Below are positions 1 to 12,130 of a stretch of DNA of 64,000 nucleotides, one piece after another. The notes beneath the pieces are model-generated. The model made no database searches and was not told where the DNA came from. It was given only the letters and a program-made list of their open reading frames with translations. The stretch lies in contig CM049317.1 in NCBI GenBank assembly GCA_026874595.1, positions 19,183,882-19,247,881 on the forward strand, written 5' to 3'. Within the stretch, counting starts at the first letter, position 1. Every line of letters begins with the position of its first letter. The position numbers and the translations under genes are program-made. Origin of the DNA: Sipunculus nudus (taxonomy: Eukaryota > Annelida > Sipuncula > Golfingiida > Sipunculidae).

Positions 1-580
1 CAACAACTTTAAAAAAATATTACAAAGTCACATCAAGTATTTATTTAATAGGGTGACTTATCACAACACATTTTCTAATTTTCTGGAGAAACATGTCACA
101 AGGTTGTTATGCATAAAGAAAAAAACCCTGGGTCAAAGAAAACCCTGTGAAGGAGTATACAGTATTCAAAGAAGCATAATTATAAAAAAAAAACACAAAG
201 CTGCATAAGCAACAAGAAAGCCTAGACTATAGTCTCTTCCATCCTTGGGTGCACATTGAAATTGGGCAAAACATTCACAAATGGCAGATCAATTCTAAAA
301 GGTAAGTTGCAATGAATTGAGGCATAGACCTAAATAACAATAATGAAACCAAAACTGTATCCTGCAAAGTGCTATGTTACTTCACCACTAGATCCAGACA
401 GAGAAAAGCCAAAAAGATGTGAAATATAATTGTTGGCCTTGTCAGAGTTTTTTCATCTCAAACAAGGTCTTTAGTCCCTCATCAACTTTTGTGTCACACT
501 GTGTGATAATATTTATAATATAATATTAAGTTTGAGATAATAAAAGCCAAATTTCAATAAGCACCCATGGGTGGAACAGA

Positions 581-666
581 CTATAACAGATCATGCAGTG
601 ACTCTTGAGACTCTTGTATATTCATTGTGAAGAAGATTTCCCCTTCTTTGGCATCTTTGGAAATTT
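581..666 (-). CDS. Candidate terminal coding exon, unknown protein
   Basis: On the minus strand an AG acceptor at 668-667 (context TTGTGTATTGTAG) opens a frame with two leading bases. It encodes a short acidic, soluble-looking tail containing KDAKEGEIFF and ending ESLHDLL before TAG at 583-581. The peptide has none of the AT-repeat character of most frames here, so it could be the C-terminus of a minus-strand gene. The 580 bases downstream would be 3' untranslated, with a minus-strand AATAAA at 44-39. No upstream exon could be linked in phase with confidence, and no family is recognised. It may be a chance frame. Confidence 0.3.
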
Positions 667-840
667 CTACAATACACAATTTACAAAATATCACTAAAAC
701 ACCCCACTAAGAATTAACAACATAATGATCAAGTCAGGTTAGTTCCCTAAAACAACCAACTGAAATTCAACGATTTGGTTTCATGAACCAATATGGTGCG
801 AGCTATTCACAGTGACCTAGCATTAGAGAAGCTTTTCTTT

Positions 841-856
841 GGGGGGGGGGGGGGGG
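841..856. repeat. G16 homopolymer
   Basis: Sixteen uninterrupted G residues on plus, followed by TAATCACC. One of at least ten such tracts in the window. Confidence 0.95.
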
Positions 857-1646
857 TAATCACCGGTGACAGGTCAATACCTGGCTGGCACACTAAGAAA
901 GGAAGCTCATTGGAGAAGAAATGTAATAAATAAAGTGGGATGGGGAGAGGGACAAATCTGTGATTGGAATAAAATAATTAGTGGTACCAAGAAACAGAAT
1001 AGTAGATTAAATATACAGGCAATCATAGATCGCTGGAAACTGTATGCCGCTCTACTGAGTCTGTTAACTACTTATTTCTGTATAAACATTTTAAAGTACA
1101 TCATGTTTTTATGAGAATTAAATTTATAATAATAATTTTTAATAATGTTTTGGGGGTATTGGTTGACCAGCAACCAAAACTAGGATAAAAAGGTATAAAA
1201 ATAAAATAAAAGGTGTTACTAATTCTAATGTTAAGAATAAGATCAACAATGCAATGACAATGTAACATTTTTGTCACACAGCAAATTATTTCAAATGATG
1301 AATTAGAACTCGTGTATGATATCTGTTACAATTATGTTTAATAGTTCCAGTTTGCATTTCACATGTGTTTGCACAATTACACCAATACCAACGATCTAAT
1401 TGTGGACCCCCCCCCCCCACACATACATTACCGCAGGTATTTCTTTTGGACGAGACATTACATCATTAGACTACACACTTGACTGAACATCATTACACAG
1501 ACACATATGACCATCATGGTCCAGTTGTTTTGTTACATGGTTTTATCTTATCACTGTACACATGACGTGTATGCTAAATACTGTGAAACTAATCACCATA
1601 TATAATGGCACTGGTGACTTGGTCCTTGATGACACAATTAAACATG

Positions 1647-2824
1647 CAGTATTGTGGCAGTGTGTAAAACCCAAACCCCACGGACCCCGGACCCCAAGGG
1701 AAATCGATTTTTAAAAACTATCATTGGTAATCTGTAGAGATATTTAAGCATAATAGTATCTAAAGACGTATTTATGTATTATGTTTGGTTAAAGAAATAA
1801 AAACAAATCTGTTTTGCAACAAACTTTGACAATTAACACAACGGATCATGAGAAACGGACCTCACAGACACCTTTTACTCTTTGTTTTACATGTTTTTTA
1901 ATAAATATATTTTTAACATCACATTCAGGTAAAGCACCCATGTGATATAGTTATTGTGTTTTTGTATCTGTATTTTAACATTCATGTCTTCTCTTTTATT
2001 CAGATTCCCATATGTCGATATCATTTTAAAAAAGTATGATTAGTAAATGTGTAAAATCATTATTCTTGTACCGGTACCTAACATTGCTAGCAATGCAAGT
2101 AATCAACAGTTTCTTTGGGTAATTTTATTTTATCGTCTTCTTTAAATTGCATGGTTGTTCAAATTAAAAAAAAAAAAAAACAATGAAACACGAAACCTGT
2201 GTTTTTGGAATGGCTCTGATATCACCAATAAACACCCTAACTGGTATCTCGTCTTAAAGGCTCAGTTAGTAGTGTGTAGGGCTCCTAGTCTAGGGATCAT
2301 ACATTTGATTCCCATTTTCAGGCGACTTCTGATATTCACTGGTAGTTGATATTAGAATAGGTGAAATGAGTGTAGGGAAATCTGCAGGGAAACATAGGAG
2401 GTAAAATAAAAAAAAAAAGAAAAGGTAGTTTTATTTAAATCTTCATGTTCCATAACGCTGATTGAATTCTGAACACCCTCCTTTATTTGTTTAGTAAAAT
2501 AAATCTGTGATTATAATGATTTTTCCTGATCATTTGACATTTTTATCGAAACATACCAAACAAAATTAAAAATAAAAAAATGCCCGCCTGCATTGATTTC
2601 TGAAAAATAGTGCCTGAGAACCAAACCTTAATCTTTTTTGCCTTAATCTTTCATAGAATCAGTCATTTACAAAGCTGTCACATTTACTAGGGACTTTGCT
2701 CTGTTCTTATATCAGTAATAGTGTTTTTTTATCAGTAAAAATAATGGAAAATGTTGAAATTGATTTTTAGGGGTCTGGGATCCGGGATTTGTATGGTCCG
2801 GTTTTACACACTGCCCAGTATTGT
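1647..2824. mobile_element. 1.16-kb non-autonomous DNA transposon with TSD
   Basis: The element itself is 1656-2815. It begins GGCAGTGTGTAAAACC and ends with the exact reverse complement, GGTTTTACACACTGCC. Similarity between the ends continues more weakly inward for about 45 bases (CCCGGA-type C-rich block, then a block like AAATCGATTTTTA). It is bounded by an identical 9-base direct repeat CAGTATTGT at 1647-1655 and 2816-2824, the expected target-site duplication. There is no transposase frame, so it depends on another element. An 8-9 bp duplication fits hAT, P or Mutator-like superfamilies; the termini do not decide between them. Confidence 0.82.
2255..2424 (+). mobile_element. tRNA-derived SINE-like insertion nested in transposon
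   Basis: The segment GGCTCAGTTAGTAG at about 2259-2272 resembles a tRNA A box, and TTTGATTCCC at about 2305-2314 resembles a B box at normal spacing. About 75 bases of unrelated body and an A-rich tail (2401-2424) follow. The arrangement is that of a tRNA-headed SINE inserted into the middle of the surrounding 1.16-kb transposon. No flanking target duplication was found, and the head is too degenerate to be a working tRNA gene. Confidence 0.45.
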
Positions 2825-3274
2825 TTACCGTGATTCATGTCTGGCCTAACCATTTAAATGGCTACAGTCGGATAATGTAATATAAAATATAGGCCATATA
2901 GATCTATAGACACACCCTTTGTGTAAATAGTGGGGGCTTTTGACACACAGTCCTAGAACGTGCATGCGCAGTATTGGTACCCCTTCAACACAACAGAAGG
3001 CATGCATGTCTGTGACAGACGGTAGGTGATGCAGTGTTTCGAGGGGGCGTGTCCCCAGTGGGATTATGGATCTACATGGTTGTACATGCCAGAATGGGTC
3101 AGCAAAATATTAAACCAAAGATAATTTAGGTTTCTTATTTGCTCAATTTTTCAGACACAACAATGAAATGTAAAAATGAAATGTAAATATGATGGATGAT
3201 ATAATATTCCAAAAATTAATAAATATATACAGTGCACAACTATCACCACAATGAATTGGTTATATGAAAAAAAG

Positions 3275-3275
<1 letters not shown>

Positions 3276-3325
<50 letters not shown>
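3276..3325. repeat. (AT)n microsatellite
   Basis: About 25 uninterrupted AT dinucleotides. Confidence 0.95.
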
Positions 3326-3327
<2 letters not shown>

Positions 3328-3495
3328 TCAGTTTAACAAACAGTATGGTACTACATAAATAAATAATATACAACTTTATAAATAACTTATATAAATAGTA
3401 TATACTACCGTGACACTTCGTAAAAAATAAGGCAATATATTTGTAACGTGCCAAATAATTAATAAGAGAAAGGGTCAAAATACAAATTATCTTAC

Positions 3496-3582
3496 CTGCT
3501 AATTATGACACAATGTATAATGCTGTAAATTCTGAAGATCTTCGACTTCGTGCAACATGCAGCAAGCAGCAGCCTCGGTCGT
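3496..3582 (-). other. Possible 5' (non-coding) exon with strong donor
   Basis: Minus-strand donor AGCAG|GTAAGA lies at 3496/3495. Upstream on minus, an ATG at about 3582 starts a short frame (MTTTEAAACC...) that stops six bases before the donor. As an exon it could therefore only be 5' untranslated with a small upstream frame. It might belong with the candidate terminal exon at 581-666 on the same strand, with the 1.16-kb transposon lying in the intron. Only the splice donor is convincing. Confidence 0.15.
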
Positions 3583-3817
3583 TGTCATCAGGTCATGACT
3601 TTTAAGTAGATTTGGTCAATAATTTGTGTTTTGCACTCTCAGATAAAATATATCCCGCTAAATTCAAAATATTCTAAAAAACCTCAGTATTTTCATATCA
3701 TTAATGTGGGTTAGATTTTTCCAATTATAATATTTTATTATCCTACAAAAATTTAGACAGGAATTTACTGTTACAAAATGGGAAACTAAACTATAGACAG
3801 GTCTTTATAACCATAGT

Positions 3818-3890
3818 TCCAAAAGTTAGAAAAGTTCCAATTTCGGTTTCAAAAGTTCCAATTTCTGTTTGAAAAGTTCCAAAAGTTTCC
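3818..3890. repeat. Short degenerate tandem repeat
   Basis: AAAGTTCCAA occurs four times at spacings of roughly 15-25 bases, alternating with TTTC(G/T)GTTT. A small local tandem expansion. Confidence 0.6.
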
Positions 3891-4669
3891 GAGACCGACG
3901 TGTTGAGGGTGGGCTTGAAGCTGGCCCGAGCCGGTTGTGGGACGAGATTTATTTACTTATAAATTAGGATACAGATGATTTAGGATGCAGATGATTAAAT
4001 TATCCTTGGACACATGCTTTTATTTATCCGAAATACTTTTCGGACGACTTATACATAATATTCCTAATTCGGAGAATAAGTGAATAAATCCTTTTAGTAA
4101 AATCAAAACTTTTACTTGTTTAATTCTATTAGTTTGCTTATTCTGCCATTGTGAAGTTTATCAACTTTGATATATTATGGAATAAAACGGGAATCTCATG
4201 CATACCTTGCCAAGCGGTAAACAATAGCCAATGGAGGTAATAATTACCTAGTTTTATTGAGAGTAAGTGCCAATATATTCTACATACTGAACACTAATTT
4301 ACAATTTATATCCCAACTGATTCAATACAATTGTATCACGCGTTATATGTAGACTAAGGATTGTTGTTTGTCCTCGCTGAACACAAAATTTCATGGTCTG
4401 AACCACTTTTGTCAGATCTGGTCAAACTTTAGAGGGAAACCCTCCACCTTTGGAGCTGTAACGCAAACAAGAAACAACAATTAAATAAGAAATGTTTGCG
4501 TTACAGGCCTGTAGCTAGCCTAATGCCATCCCTGTACAAAGGTATTTTCCCGTATCATCACAAAGCAAATGTCACACTCGCACTAAAGCCAATTTTCTCA
4601 TTGCCATGCCGATCTCCATGACCAAACAAAAATGACTTGCAAAACTCATTTCCAGCTAAAAGCAAAGTG

Positions 4670-4742
4670 GGCTTGACCGAGGGTCGAATCCGGTATTTTC
4701 GGTTTACGAGACCGACGCCTTGCTACTTGGCCACAACGACCA
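4670..4742 (-). mobile_element. tRNA-like (SINE head or tRNA pseudogene)
   Basis: Read on minus, TGGCCAAGTAGCAAGGCG resembles an A box with D arm and GGATTCGACCC matches a B box, about 35 bases apart, with a CTCGTAA anticodon-loop-like stretch between (CGT, threonine). Acceptor and T stems do not pair properly, so this is not a functional tRNA gene. Either a decayed tRNA gene or the 5' head of a SINE would fit. Confidence 0.45.
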
Positions 4743-5595
4743 AATGTCTCAGCTGTGAGACATTAAATTTGCAGTCTTGAACTTCTCCAGCAACTATTTC
4801 AAACAAAAATTCTCAATCCCCCTCCCCCGCGACACAGATGTATTCTTATTTATATCAATAAATGTTTGCATATTTTAATACTTGTGACACTTATATATGG
4901 TTCGATATATATAGTTCAAGGGATGAAATTACCAACTGAATCAACCATTATGGACATTGTAATAATCTTTAATTATCATTATATGTATTATTTTATAAAT
5001 AATGTATATTAAAACCTTTAAAGTACTATTTTTTTAATTTGAGAAATTTTGACATGATTTAAAAACAAACTTTGACCTCAAGAACCACCAATATACATGT
5101 ATGTTATTGTAGACGTTATTTATTCAAATCAGAACTTAATTCTTCTTGCGAACGACGTCTTTTATTCATTACAACCCAAATGTTATTTTTTGAGCATATA
5201 GAATATAGTATTAGTATATCAACCTAGTTGAAGAATTTCGGGACCAGATTCACCGACCCCCCGACCCGAATAAGGTCCATGTGCCTTCATTTGGAGTATG
5301 TAGTGCACGTGGTTACGTCATCTGCTATTGAACCCTTCTCCCTTTACTCCTGATAAAGAATTGCATGACTTCATTATATAAGGTCAATTGAAAAAAAAGA
5401 TTTATATTAAAAATGGGAAAAAATGCTATATATATTTGTATAATAAATGTGCATAATATATATAACGGAAGAAAATAAGAAACAAGGAGGAACTGATATT
5501 AAGTGAACCCTTCTGTTTCTTTCATTTAACTAATCATCTTGAAGATCTTTATTTTAATTAAGGAAAAAGGCTTGAATGTAAGACAAGCATTTTAG

Positions 5596-5722
5596 TTGAA
5601 TGGGTATCAGTGTACCTCTCCTGAACAACTAGAAATAAAGAGGCTGTCAGAGAAATATAACATAAGATGCAATGCACATCAAAATATGTTAGAAACATTA
5701 CTTAGAAGCACTAGAAGCATTG
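5596..5722 (+). CDS. Candidate internal exon, unknown protein
   Basis: The acceptor CAAGCATTTTAG ends at 5595 and a donor TTG|GTATAT follows 5722. The enclosed 127 bases are open in one frame, giving a polar helical-looking peptide that includes TSPEQLEIKRLSEKYNI and ENDS near LLRSTRSI. Composition is protein-like rather than repeat-like. The exon would start in phase 0 and leave one base. No neighbouring exon was linked with confidence. Family unknown; a chance frame in AT-rich DNA remains possible. Confidence 0.28.
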
Positions 5723-6090
5723 GTATATATATATTTTTTTCTTCCTTTCTGGACAAGTTCCAAATCTTTGAAAACAATACTTTTTAGTTTTTTATACATC
5801 TATTATTTTGCCTTTTGGTTCAAATAACGTGTTAATTATATGGCGGTGTCTTGAGTTTGTAATTGAGTTAAGGAGATCAGTACAATAAGAAGATTTGTGC
5901 GTAAGCTTGGTAAACGTTCAGTAAACCAAGTGATTCTTAGCTATCGTTTGCTTTTTCATGCACATGTAACACTCTGCTTCTAATGTTTGCTTGGATAATG
6001 TGTACATTACAGCATAAAGCTTCCACAGTTTGAGTCAATTAAGAGCAATATTTAATATATTTAGCAGTAATGGCTGTATAAATTCCTCTC

Positions 6091-6094
<4 letters not shown>

Positions 6095-6155
<61 letters not shown>
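6095..6155. repeat. (TA)n microsatellite
   Basis: About 30 uninterrupted TA units. They generate long IYIYIY frames on both strands that are not genes. Confidence 0.95.
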
Positions 6156-6160
<5 letters not shown>

Positions 6161-6509
6161 TAACACCCTGGTATACCAAACAGGCATTTACGTTCAACTT
6201 TCCCTTTATTCCTCGTTTTGGCAGGGTAAAGAAATCAAAATGTTGGCTGTTCACTACAATAGGCGTGGCCACTGAAACGCGTTATTCTTTCCTCTTCTCT
6301 GTGGCTACGGCTTCCAGTGGCCGCCTAAATGCCAAATTCGGGTGAATAAAGTTAATATGAAAGACTGAAACAAGACTGGGACAATTTTGTCGGCATATCG
6401 AATGTTTAATGTAATGTGCATGCCCTTCGCAAATTGCCAATATCAATAATGTTATCAAGAATGTATCAACGCAAGAGCGAATACGCGTGTCCGGAGAACA
6501 CAATTATAA

Positions 6510-7120
6510 TTGCAATTGTTTATTTATCTAGCGCCGATTGAATAAAGATTTTCATTATCTTCGGACGCTTTACAATATTCAGAGCATAAAGCTCAAAACT
6601 GGCTGTACAAATATTATTTTAGCTGTTTCTTAAATTCTATCAGATCGTCTGTCTTCAAAGAAAAACAAAAGGGCAGGCTGTTCCAAAGTTGCCGACCGGC
6701 TTCACTGAAAGATCGAGCTGCGAACGGCTGGTATTCCACACGAGGAATACCAGATTTTATATATTTTATTTTTTTTTATGTTTTATATACGATTGCGATC
6801 TGAGACCGTCTCTGTTTGGTTTGCGTATTGATATTTTGTCAGTAAAATATTTTGGACCCTGGCCATGCGTTGCCTTGAAGACAGTAGTCATGATTTTTTA
6901 CTCTTTCAGAGCTTCTGTAGTGATCTCGTACTTGGTTCGTCTTGTTATAACATTTGCGGCAACATTTTGGAAATTTTTTAGCTTTCTTATGTCAGTTGTT
7001 GGAAGGCCGTAACAAATAGAATTAACATAACCGAGAGGTGAAAATGTTAAGCCACATGCTACAAGCATCGATCTTGAGTGTAGTTCTGATCTGCCTTAAT
7101 TTTTAGATATTGCTCTTAGC
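6510..7120 (-). pseudogene. LINE reverse-transcriptase 3' end, decayed
   Basis: Minus-strand translation shows the C-terminal region typical of CR1/L2/Jockey-type non-LTR retrotransposon polyproteins. YGLPTTDIRKLKNFQNVAAN lies at about 6950-7015, followed by VITRRTKYEITTEALK. Further on come RSFSEAGRQLWNSLP (about 6680-6725) and EFKKQLK (about 6625-6645), matching the usual order ending with WNSLP and FKKxLK. In-frame stops and frame changes occur, and an AT-rich stretch near 6740-6790 breaks the middle. The reverse-transcriptase core is missing upstream, so this is a 5'-truncated dead copy. The 3' untranslated part probably runs to about 6510. Confidence 0.78.
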
Positions 7121-8773
7121 AACTCTACACCTACGATTTGTCACCTTCCTCATTACTACTCTCTCATCCCTGGTGGGTCGACGTAAGGTATACTTAAGGT
7201 GTATTCCTTAAATGAAGGCAAAAAATGGCAATGCGCTTTTAGCAGTGGAGCAAAAAAATAAATTATAATAAAACAGGCAGCTTTATACTAAAGTAAATCT
7301 GAAAATCACAGCTGTAATATGAATCGAGATCGTATTTATATTTATAAGATTCGAACTGGGACCGATATGTGAGCATTGGACAGTCTTAGGTTCATTTCAG
7401 GTTTTCAATCACAGATGGCAGCACGTGTTTCAATACAAATGCGTTACGTTTTTATGCTGCCTATGAATTTTTTATTTACTCATGTATTTATCCAGGTCAA
7501 ATCCGTTTGTGGCTATAAGTAGGCATCTCTCATATATGAATGGCGGTGTTCAGTGTTAATTATTACAAGAAATGATAGGCTGTTCGGCGAACGCCAGCTT
7601 TTGGGGGTGACTTTTAGTAAGATTTGCATATGATATTAAATACACAGAAAAATAAACACACACACGTATATATATATATACACACACCTGGATATATAAA
7701 TTAAAGGACATTAACTAGGGACGTTAAAGTAAATTCATAGCGTATGTTTCTGGTTACTGGTACATGTAGTACGTTTAATCAGCCTGCAGGGCGTAGCCAG
7801 GCGGTGCCACAGTTGGCCATTCAACAGCCCCCCCTCCCCACCACCCGGACGCTCTTTCAAGACCCCGAGAAAATTATGGTATAAAGTAAATTTTAAACAT
7901 GAAATATCAGTCATGTTATCACAAAGTTTAACTACTGTACACTTTCGTAACAATTCATAGATAGAAACAGATCTATTCTGAAATATCATGGGATGAATAA
8001 GAAACTGAAGATAATGAATCATTAGGGATTAATAAAAAGTTTTTATCTTGTTTTCAGTCTTGTAGAGTTCTAGACTTCCATTGAGAACTGGAATGTTTCC
8101 CCTAGAGGTGCCCACACCCAGACCCCAGACGGCAAAAGTAGTCCTACGACTGCGTGGAGGTTAGGTAAACCTTATAGGGCGTGGTGGTGTCATATGTACG
8201 GAGCATTTCATCCAGAACAGAGACTGGGCACTGGTATGATTGGCTGATGTAAAATATTATGACTTTAATCTAGCAATACATATTTTTTTATTCTTTCCTG
8301 AAAATTTTGGGCTGACAGTGTTGGAAATACTAAGCTTTTGATGAGATTTAGAAGTTTTAGTCTGAGGGATTTTCCTGTGTGTGACGTCACTACTGCGTTG
8401 ACAACGGACATAGATGTGCCATTTTTTTTAACAAATCACAACACCATGTATTTGTGAAAAAATAATTAGAAAAAAAATGTTATTTTTTTCCTCGCAGGCT
8501 TTGGGTCCAGTTTATTTCCATTGTATATTAATATTTTTTATTCGTGAACAATTGTGTTATTGGATTACCATGTATAATGATATTGCTTGATATTGCTTGA
8601 CCTCACAGTTAGACAGGCCTTTACCCAAATTTAAAGTTTTTAACTTTAAAGTTAGTTTGTGGAGTGTTGATAAACGTGGGTCGATTTCAGATAAAACTGA
8701 TAGTATATTTTTGTCACCATCCCATCCAGGCATTTGGGTGGTATCATAAGCTCCAAGGTATGTATCTGTAAAA

Positions 8774-8838
<65 letters not shown>

Positions 8839-10888
8839 TTAAAGTCTTAGCTTAAATACAGAAATTATACACAAAGACATGTCGCCATAAATACGTTCAC
8901 ACCGCTGATATCATGGCGTCTGTCCGCAGTTAGGCCTTTGATCAAAACACTTAATAACTGAGGTTACAGAGCACTTCCTGTTGCCAATAAGTAAAAGTCA
9001 TGTTCTACACAGGATACTTATAAATGCTGCAATGTCCACAGAGCTGATAACACACTTCCCTCTCAAGGAAATATAATCTTATCTTGTACATACACCACTT
9101 AATAAATTATCCACTTATCACTACATGGGAAGGGGACGAAACAGTCGACCTATCATAGGAAATGAGACGTTTCCTTGCAACTATAGCAGGCAGGTTCGCT
9201 TACTTAGTATATCGCGTTTATAACATATCTTGGCCTTTGACTTGATGCAATTAATACGACGAATGGGGGTCAGGGAAGACATGTCTGCATCAAGCATTTT
9301 GTTACTCTGAATCGGGGCCTGAGGCCCAGTCAAACGATTCCTGTGTGATGTGTTCCTCAGCAAAAGGTTCCAGAGAAGGTTTCCCGAATTGTTTAAATTT
9401 TGTTAAAAAATCTGGATTTGAAGAAAATCACCTGTTTTTTATTTCTTTTCCACTTGGCATTCCTTGAATTTGCCAATCATGAATTAACCATAACCATAAA
9501 TGTTGTTGATTTTAATGGTATTCATTTTTTACATTGACAAAATAATTACAAAGTTTACTTTGAGAACTTGACAAAATTTTAATTGTCTATTTTGAGCATC
9601 TACAAACTGTTAACCAAAATTTAATTCTTTGAGAAAAGCCTGTGGTGAAATATGAGTAGAACTTAAAGTAATATTTATTTTGTCTGTTGCATAATAATTT
9701 ACAATTTATTCTTAGGCATGTTAAAATGTTCAAAATGTATATCTGTCACTGATGTGTCCTGTTCATTATTTTGTGGTGTTCGCTGAACCGAGGTGGTCGT
9801 TAGGTTAGGTTTTAATATATATATATATATATACACACACACATATTTATATACATATCCATGTATATATAATTAATATGTCAGCAAAGTTAAGAGGATT
9901 GAAACAAGAGTTTATCTTATCTTATCTTATTCAACAGATTATCTTATTTTTTAAGTAGGGCACCAAAATTCATTATTTGTGATATCATTCGAATTTTCAG
10001 GCACTCATAAAATAAGACATTTTAAATTATTCTTTAACATATAAAACATAAATTCGTTAAGTCATGCCTGTAAAGCAATAAAATATATAAAGTTAGTATG
10101 TGTACATAATATAAAAGTCAATCAGTAAAATTATCCGTGCCTGTTTGAGTTTGTAATCATGAATTTCACAACAAAACTAGCTCAAAGTCACATCCTCTTG
10201 GATAGAGGGTGATTAACTGCATGTTAAAATCTTCAATATTATCTCCTAAATGTTTGTAAATAAATAACTTATAGATGTTCAAAGTTCCTTACTTGATCAG
10301 TGATTTTTTGTGTATGTAAAGTAGTATGTGTATTATCATGAGTCTTTATTTAATATGTCAGTCGTACTTTGGCCATATTTAATATATATATATATAATAC
10401 AATACAGACAATATCATTCCATTTTACATTGTTATCTGGTTAATTATATTCTAATTAAGAGAGCCCTCCAGTATCCATCACATGATATGGGTGAGTATTT
10501 GCAAACAGTAAATCCAGTGATTTACATGTAGTCTATAGACCAGCCAATTTAAGACTGAGACTGAGACAATAGGATCAGAGACCAGAACTGAGGGGGTTAA
10601 GGGATCGATCTGAGAATGAGACCTAAAGATCAAATCTTTATCTAGCTGTTATCTACTTCCTTATACCAGTATTTCTTCAAACTATCAGCAAGTATTGTTA
10701 TATCGACATCAATACAATGAAAGAAGCAAGATTAGCTTATACTTTTTCCTGATGAAGACCAAACAAGATAAATAGGGCTCCATACTCCTCCTTGAATATA
10801 GTCTTATGATGTTGCGTAGTGGTCCTTCTGGTATCCTAGAATATGTTGTATTTGTAGTATGTCACTTATATAGGTAGGGAAGGGTAGG
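7121..10888. other. Gene-free AT-rich interval
   Basis: No supported gene. It holds (CA)/(TA) microsatellites at about 7656-7688, 8776-8835 and 9815-9846, and a four-fold CTTAT repeat near 9916-9935. A CAGGGCGTAGCCAGGC sequence at about 7787 resembles one end of a hAT-type element, but no partner end was found. Confidence 0.6.
8776..8835. repeat. (AT)n microsatellite
   Basis: Thirty AT units without interruption. Confidence 0.95.
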
Positions 10889-11103
10889 TACAGTTGAACC
10901 TGTCTGAAACCATACCTTTCTAAAAAGACCGTCTGTCTATAAGGACCATTTGTATAATAAAACCACCTATGCATTAAGACCACCCTTGAGGGAACCGAAA
11001 GCATTCACATTGGTTATAACTGACATGTCTAATAAGACCAGCTGCGAATTAAGACCACGTTTGGTCAGACCCACTGTGGTCTCATAACAGAGGTTTCACT
11101 GTA
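10889..11103. mobile_element. Tc1/mariner-like MITE, 211 bp
   Basis: The element 10891-11101 starts CAGTTGAACCTGTCT and ends in the imperfect reverse complement (read inward, CAGTGAAACCTCTGTTA). It is flanked by TA on both sides. CAGT ends with a TA target duplication are characteristic of Tc1/mariner elements. Internally it consists of degenerate repeats of (T)AAGACCA spaced about 20-40 bases apart, and it carries no coding capacity. Confidence 0.7.
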
Positions 11104-11689
11104 TTTGTTCTGCTCCTGAACCACTCCCTGTGCGTTATCTTTAAACCACATACACTACAAGTACCAACTTTGATTCATGTATACTTGCCTGTTTTTTGCG
11201 TACTCTCCGGGAAAGACGTTTCCGCAAATCACTAAAGCTAGGCAAAGCCCGCTTGCGCCTTTTAACAATCATAAAATGCCTTTGTATAAACTGGTTCAGC
11301 TTGAACAAATATGACCTAGTTTTTCTTTGTCAGTTCATTTGTACGGGCGACTACATCAAATCAGATCATATAATGTTATACTCTTTGCATATTTATGGTA
11401 TGGTCAAGTGTGTGAGGATATATAGTGAAGGGTATTTGTTCTTTTCCGTCTCTCTACAAAGTCCCTTTGATCCTTAAAAAACGACAAAAACCGAACACCA
11501 ACAATTAAGACATGGCTTCGTTTATGCATTTGATACACTCGTCTTTCCCAATAACTTTCTCAGAAATATGTTCATGCAAAATGTATTTGAATGCAAACTT
11601 CCCCATTCCAAAGTAAGGCCAAAGCCGTTTAATATTGCGTTACTAAAATTATATATTTGCAGCTAGGGGCATCAATACAGGGGGATGGG

Positions 11690-12130
11690 GATATATCTCA
11701 CATCCACATTAGGAAATACCTAACAAAATTTCTCTTATGTAGCCTTCCAAAACATGCTATCGGTCGCCTACAAAGGGTACAGAATGCAGCGGCTAGGATC
11801 ATTACGAGGACAAGTCGTTCTGACAGCATAACTCCTGTGTAAGCCGATCTTCACTGGCTACCTATCCAGAGCCGTATTAGATACAATGTGTTGTTGTTAA
11901 CTTTAAAGGGCTTGCAGGGAAATGCTCCAAATGACATTGCCAACATGTTGCAACAATATCAATCTGCCAGATACCTACGTGCATTCAGCGAGAACCTTCT
12001 AATTATACCAAAAACGAGGTGAAGGTCTTAGGGTGGCCGGACCAACCAGTATGCCTCATACTGGAATTCCTTCAGGATGCCAGTCGAAAGTCTGAATGTC
12101 TTTAAAAGGTTATAAAAACATGTGCTAATG
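11690..12130 (+). pseudogene. LINE reverse-transcriptase C-terminal fragment, decayed
   Basis: Plus-strand translation gives IRKYLT, then LPKHAIGRLQRVQNAAARI (about 11745-11805), an in-frame stop after ITPV at 11840, then DLHWLPIQSRIRYNVLLLT (about 11846-11902). Farther on comes a region matching the terminal LNVFKRL motif (about 12095-12110). This order is diagnostic of the end of CR1/L2/Jockey-type polyproteins. Compared with that order, the stretch normally lying between IRKYLT and LLYGLPKH is deleted, and at least three stops are present. It is distinct from the minus-strand fragment at 6510-7120. Confidence 0.8.

Noticed and set aside
4505-4539. 35-base exon between TTGCGTTACAG and AAAG|GTATTT
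   Set aside because: Open in one frame, but its phases fit none of the neighbouring candidate exons, and 35 open bases are not evidence.
6030-6275. Frames rich in IYIYIY on both strands
   Set aside because: Direct translation of the (TA)n microsatellite; same for frames at 3260, 22990, 30713 and 46350.
7340-7365. Possible tRNA B box (GATTCGAACTGGG)
   Set aside because: No A box or cloverleaf on either strand nearby.
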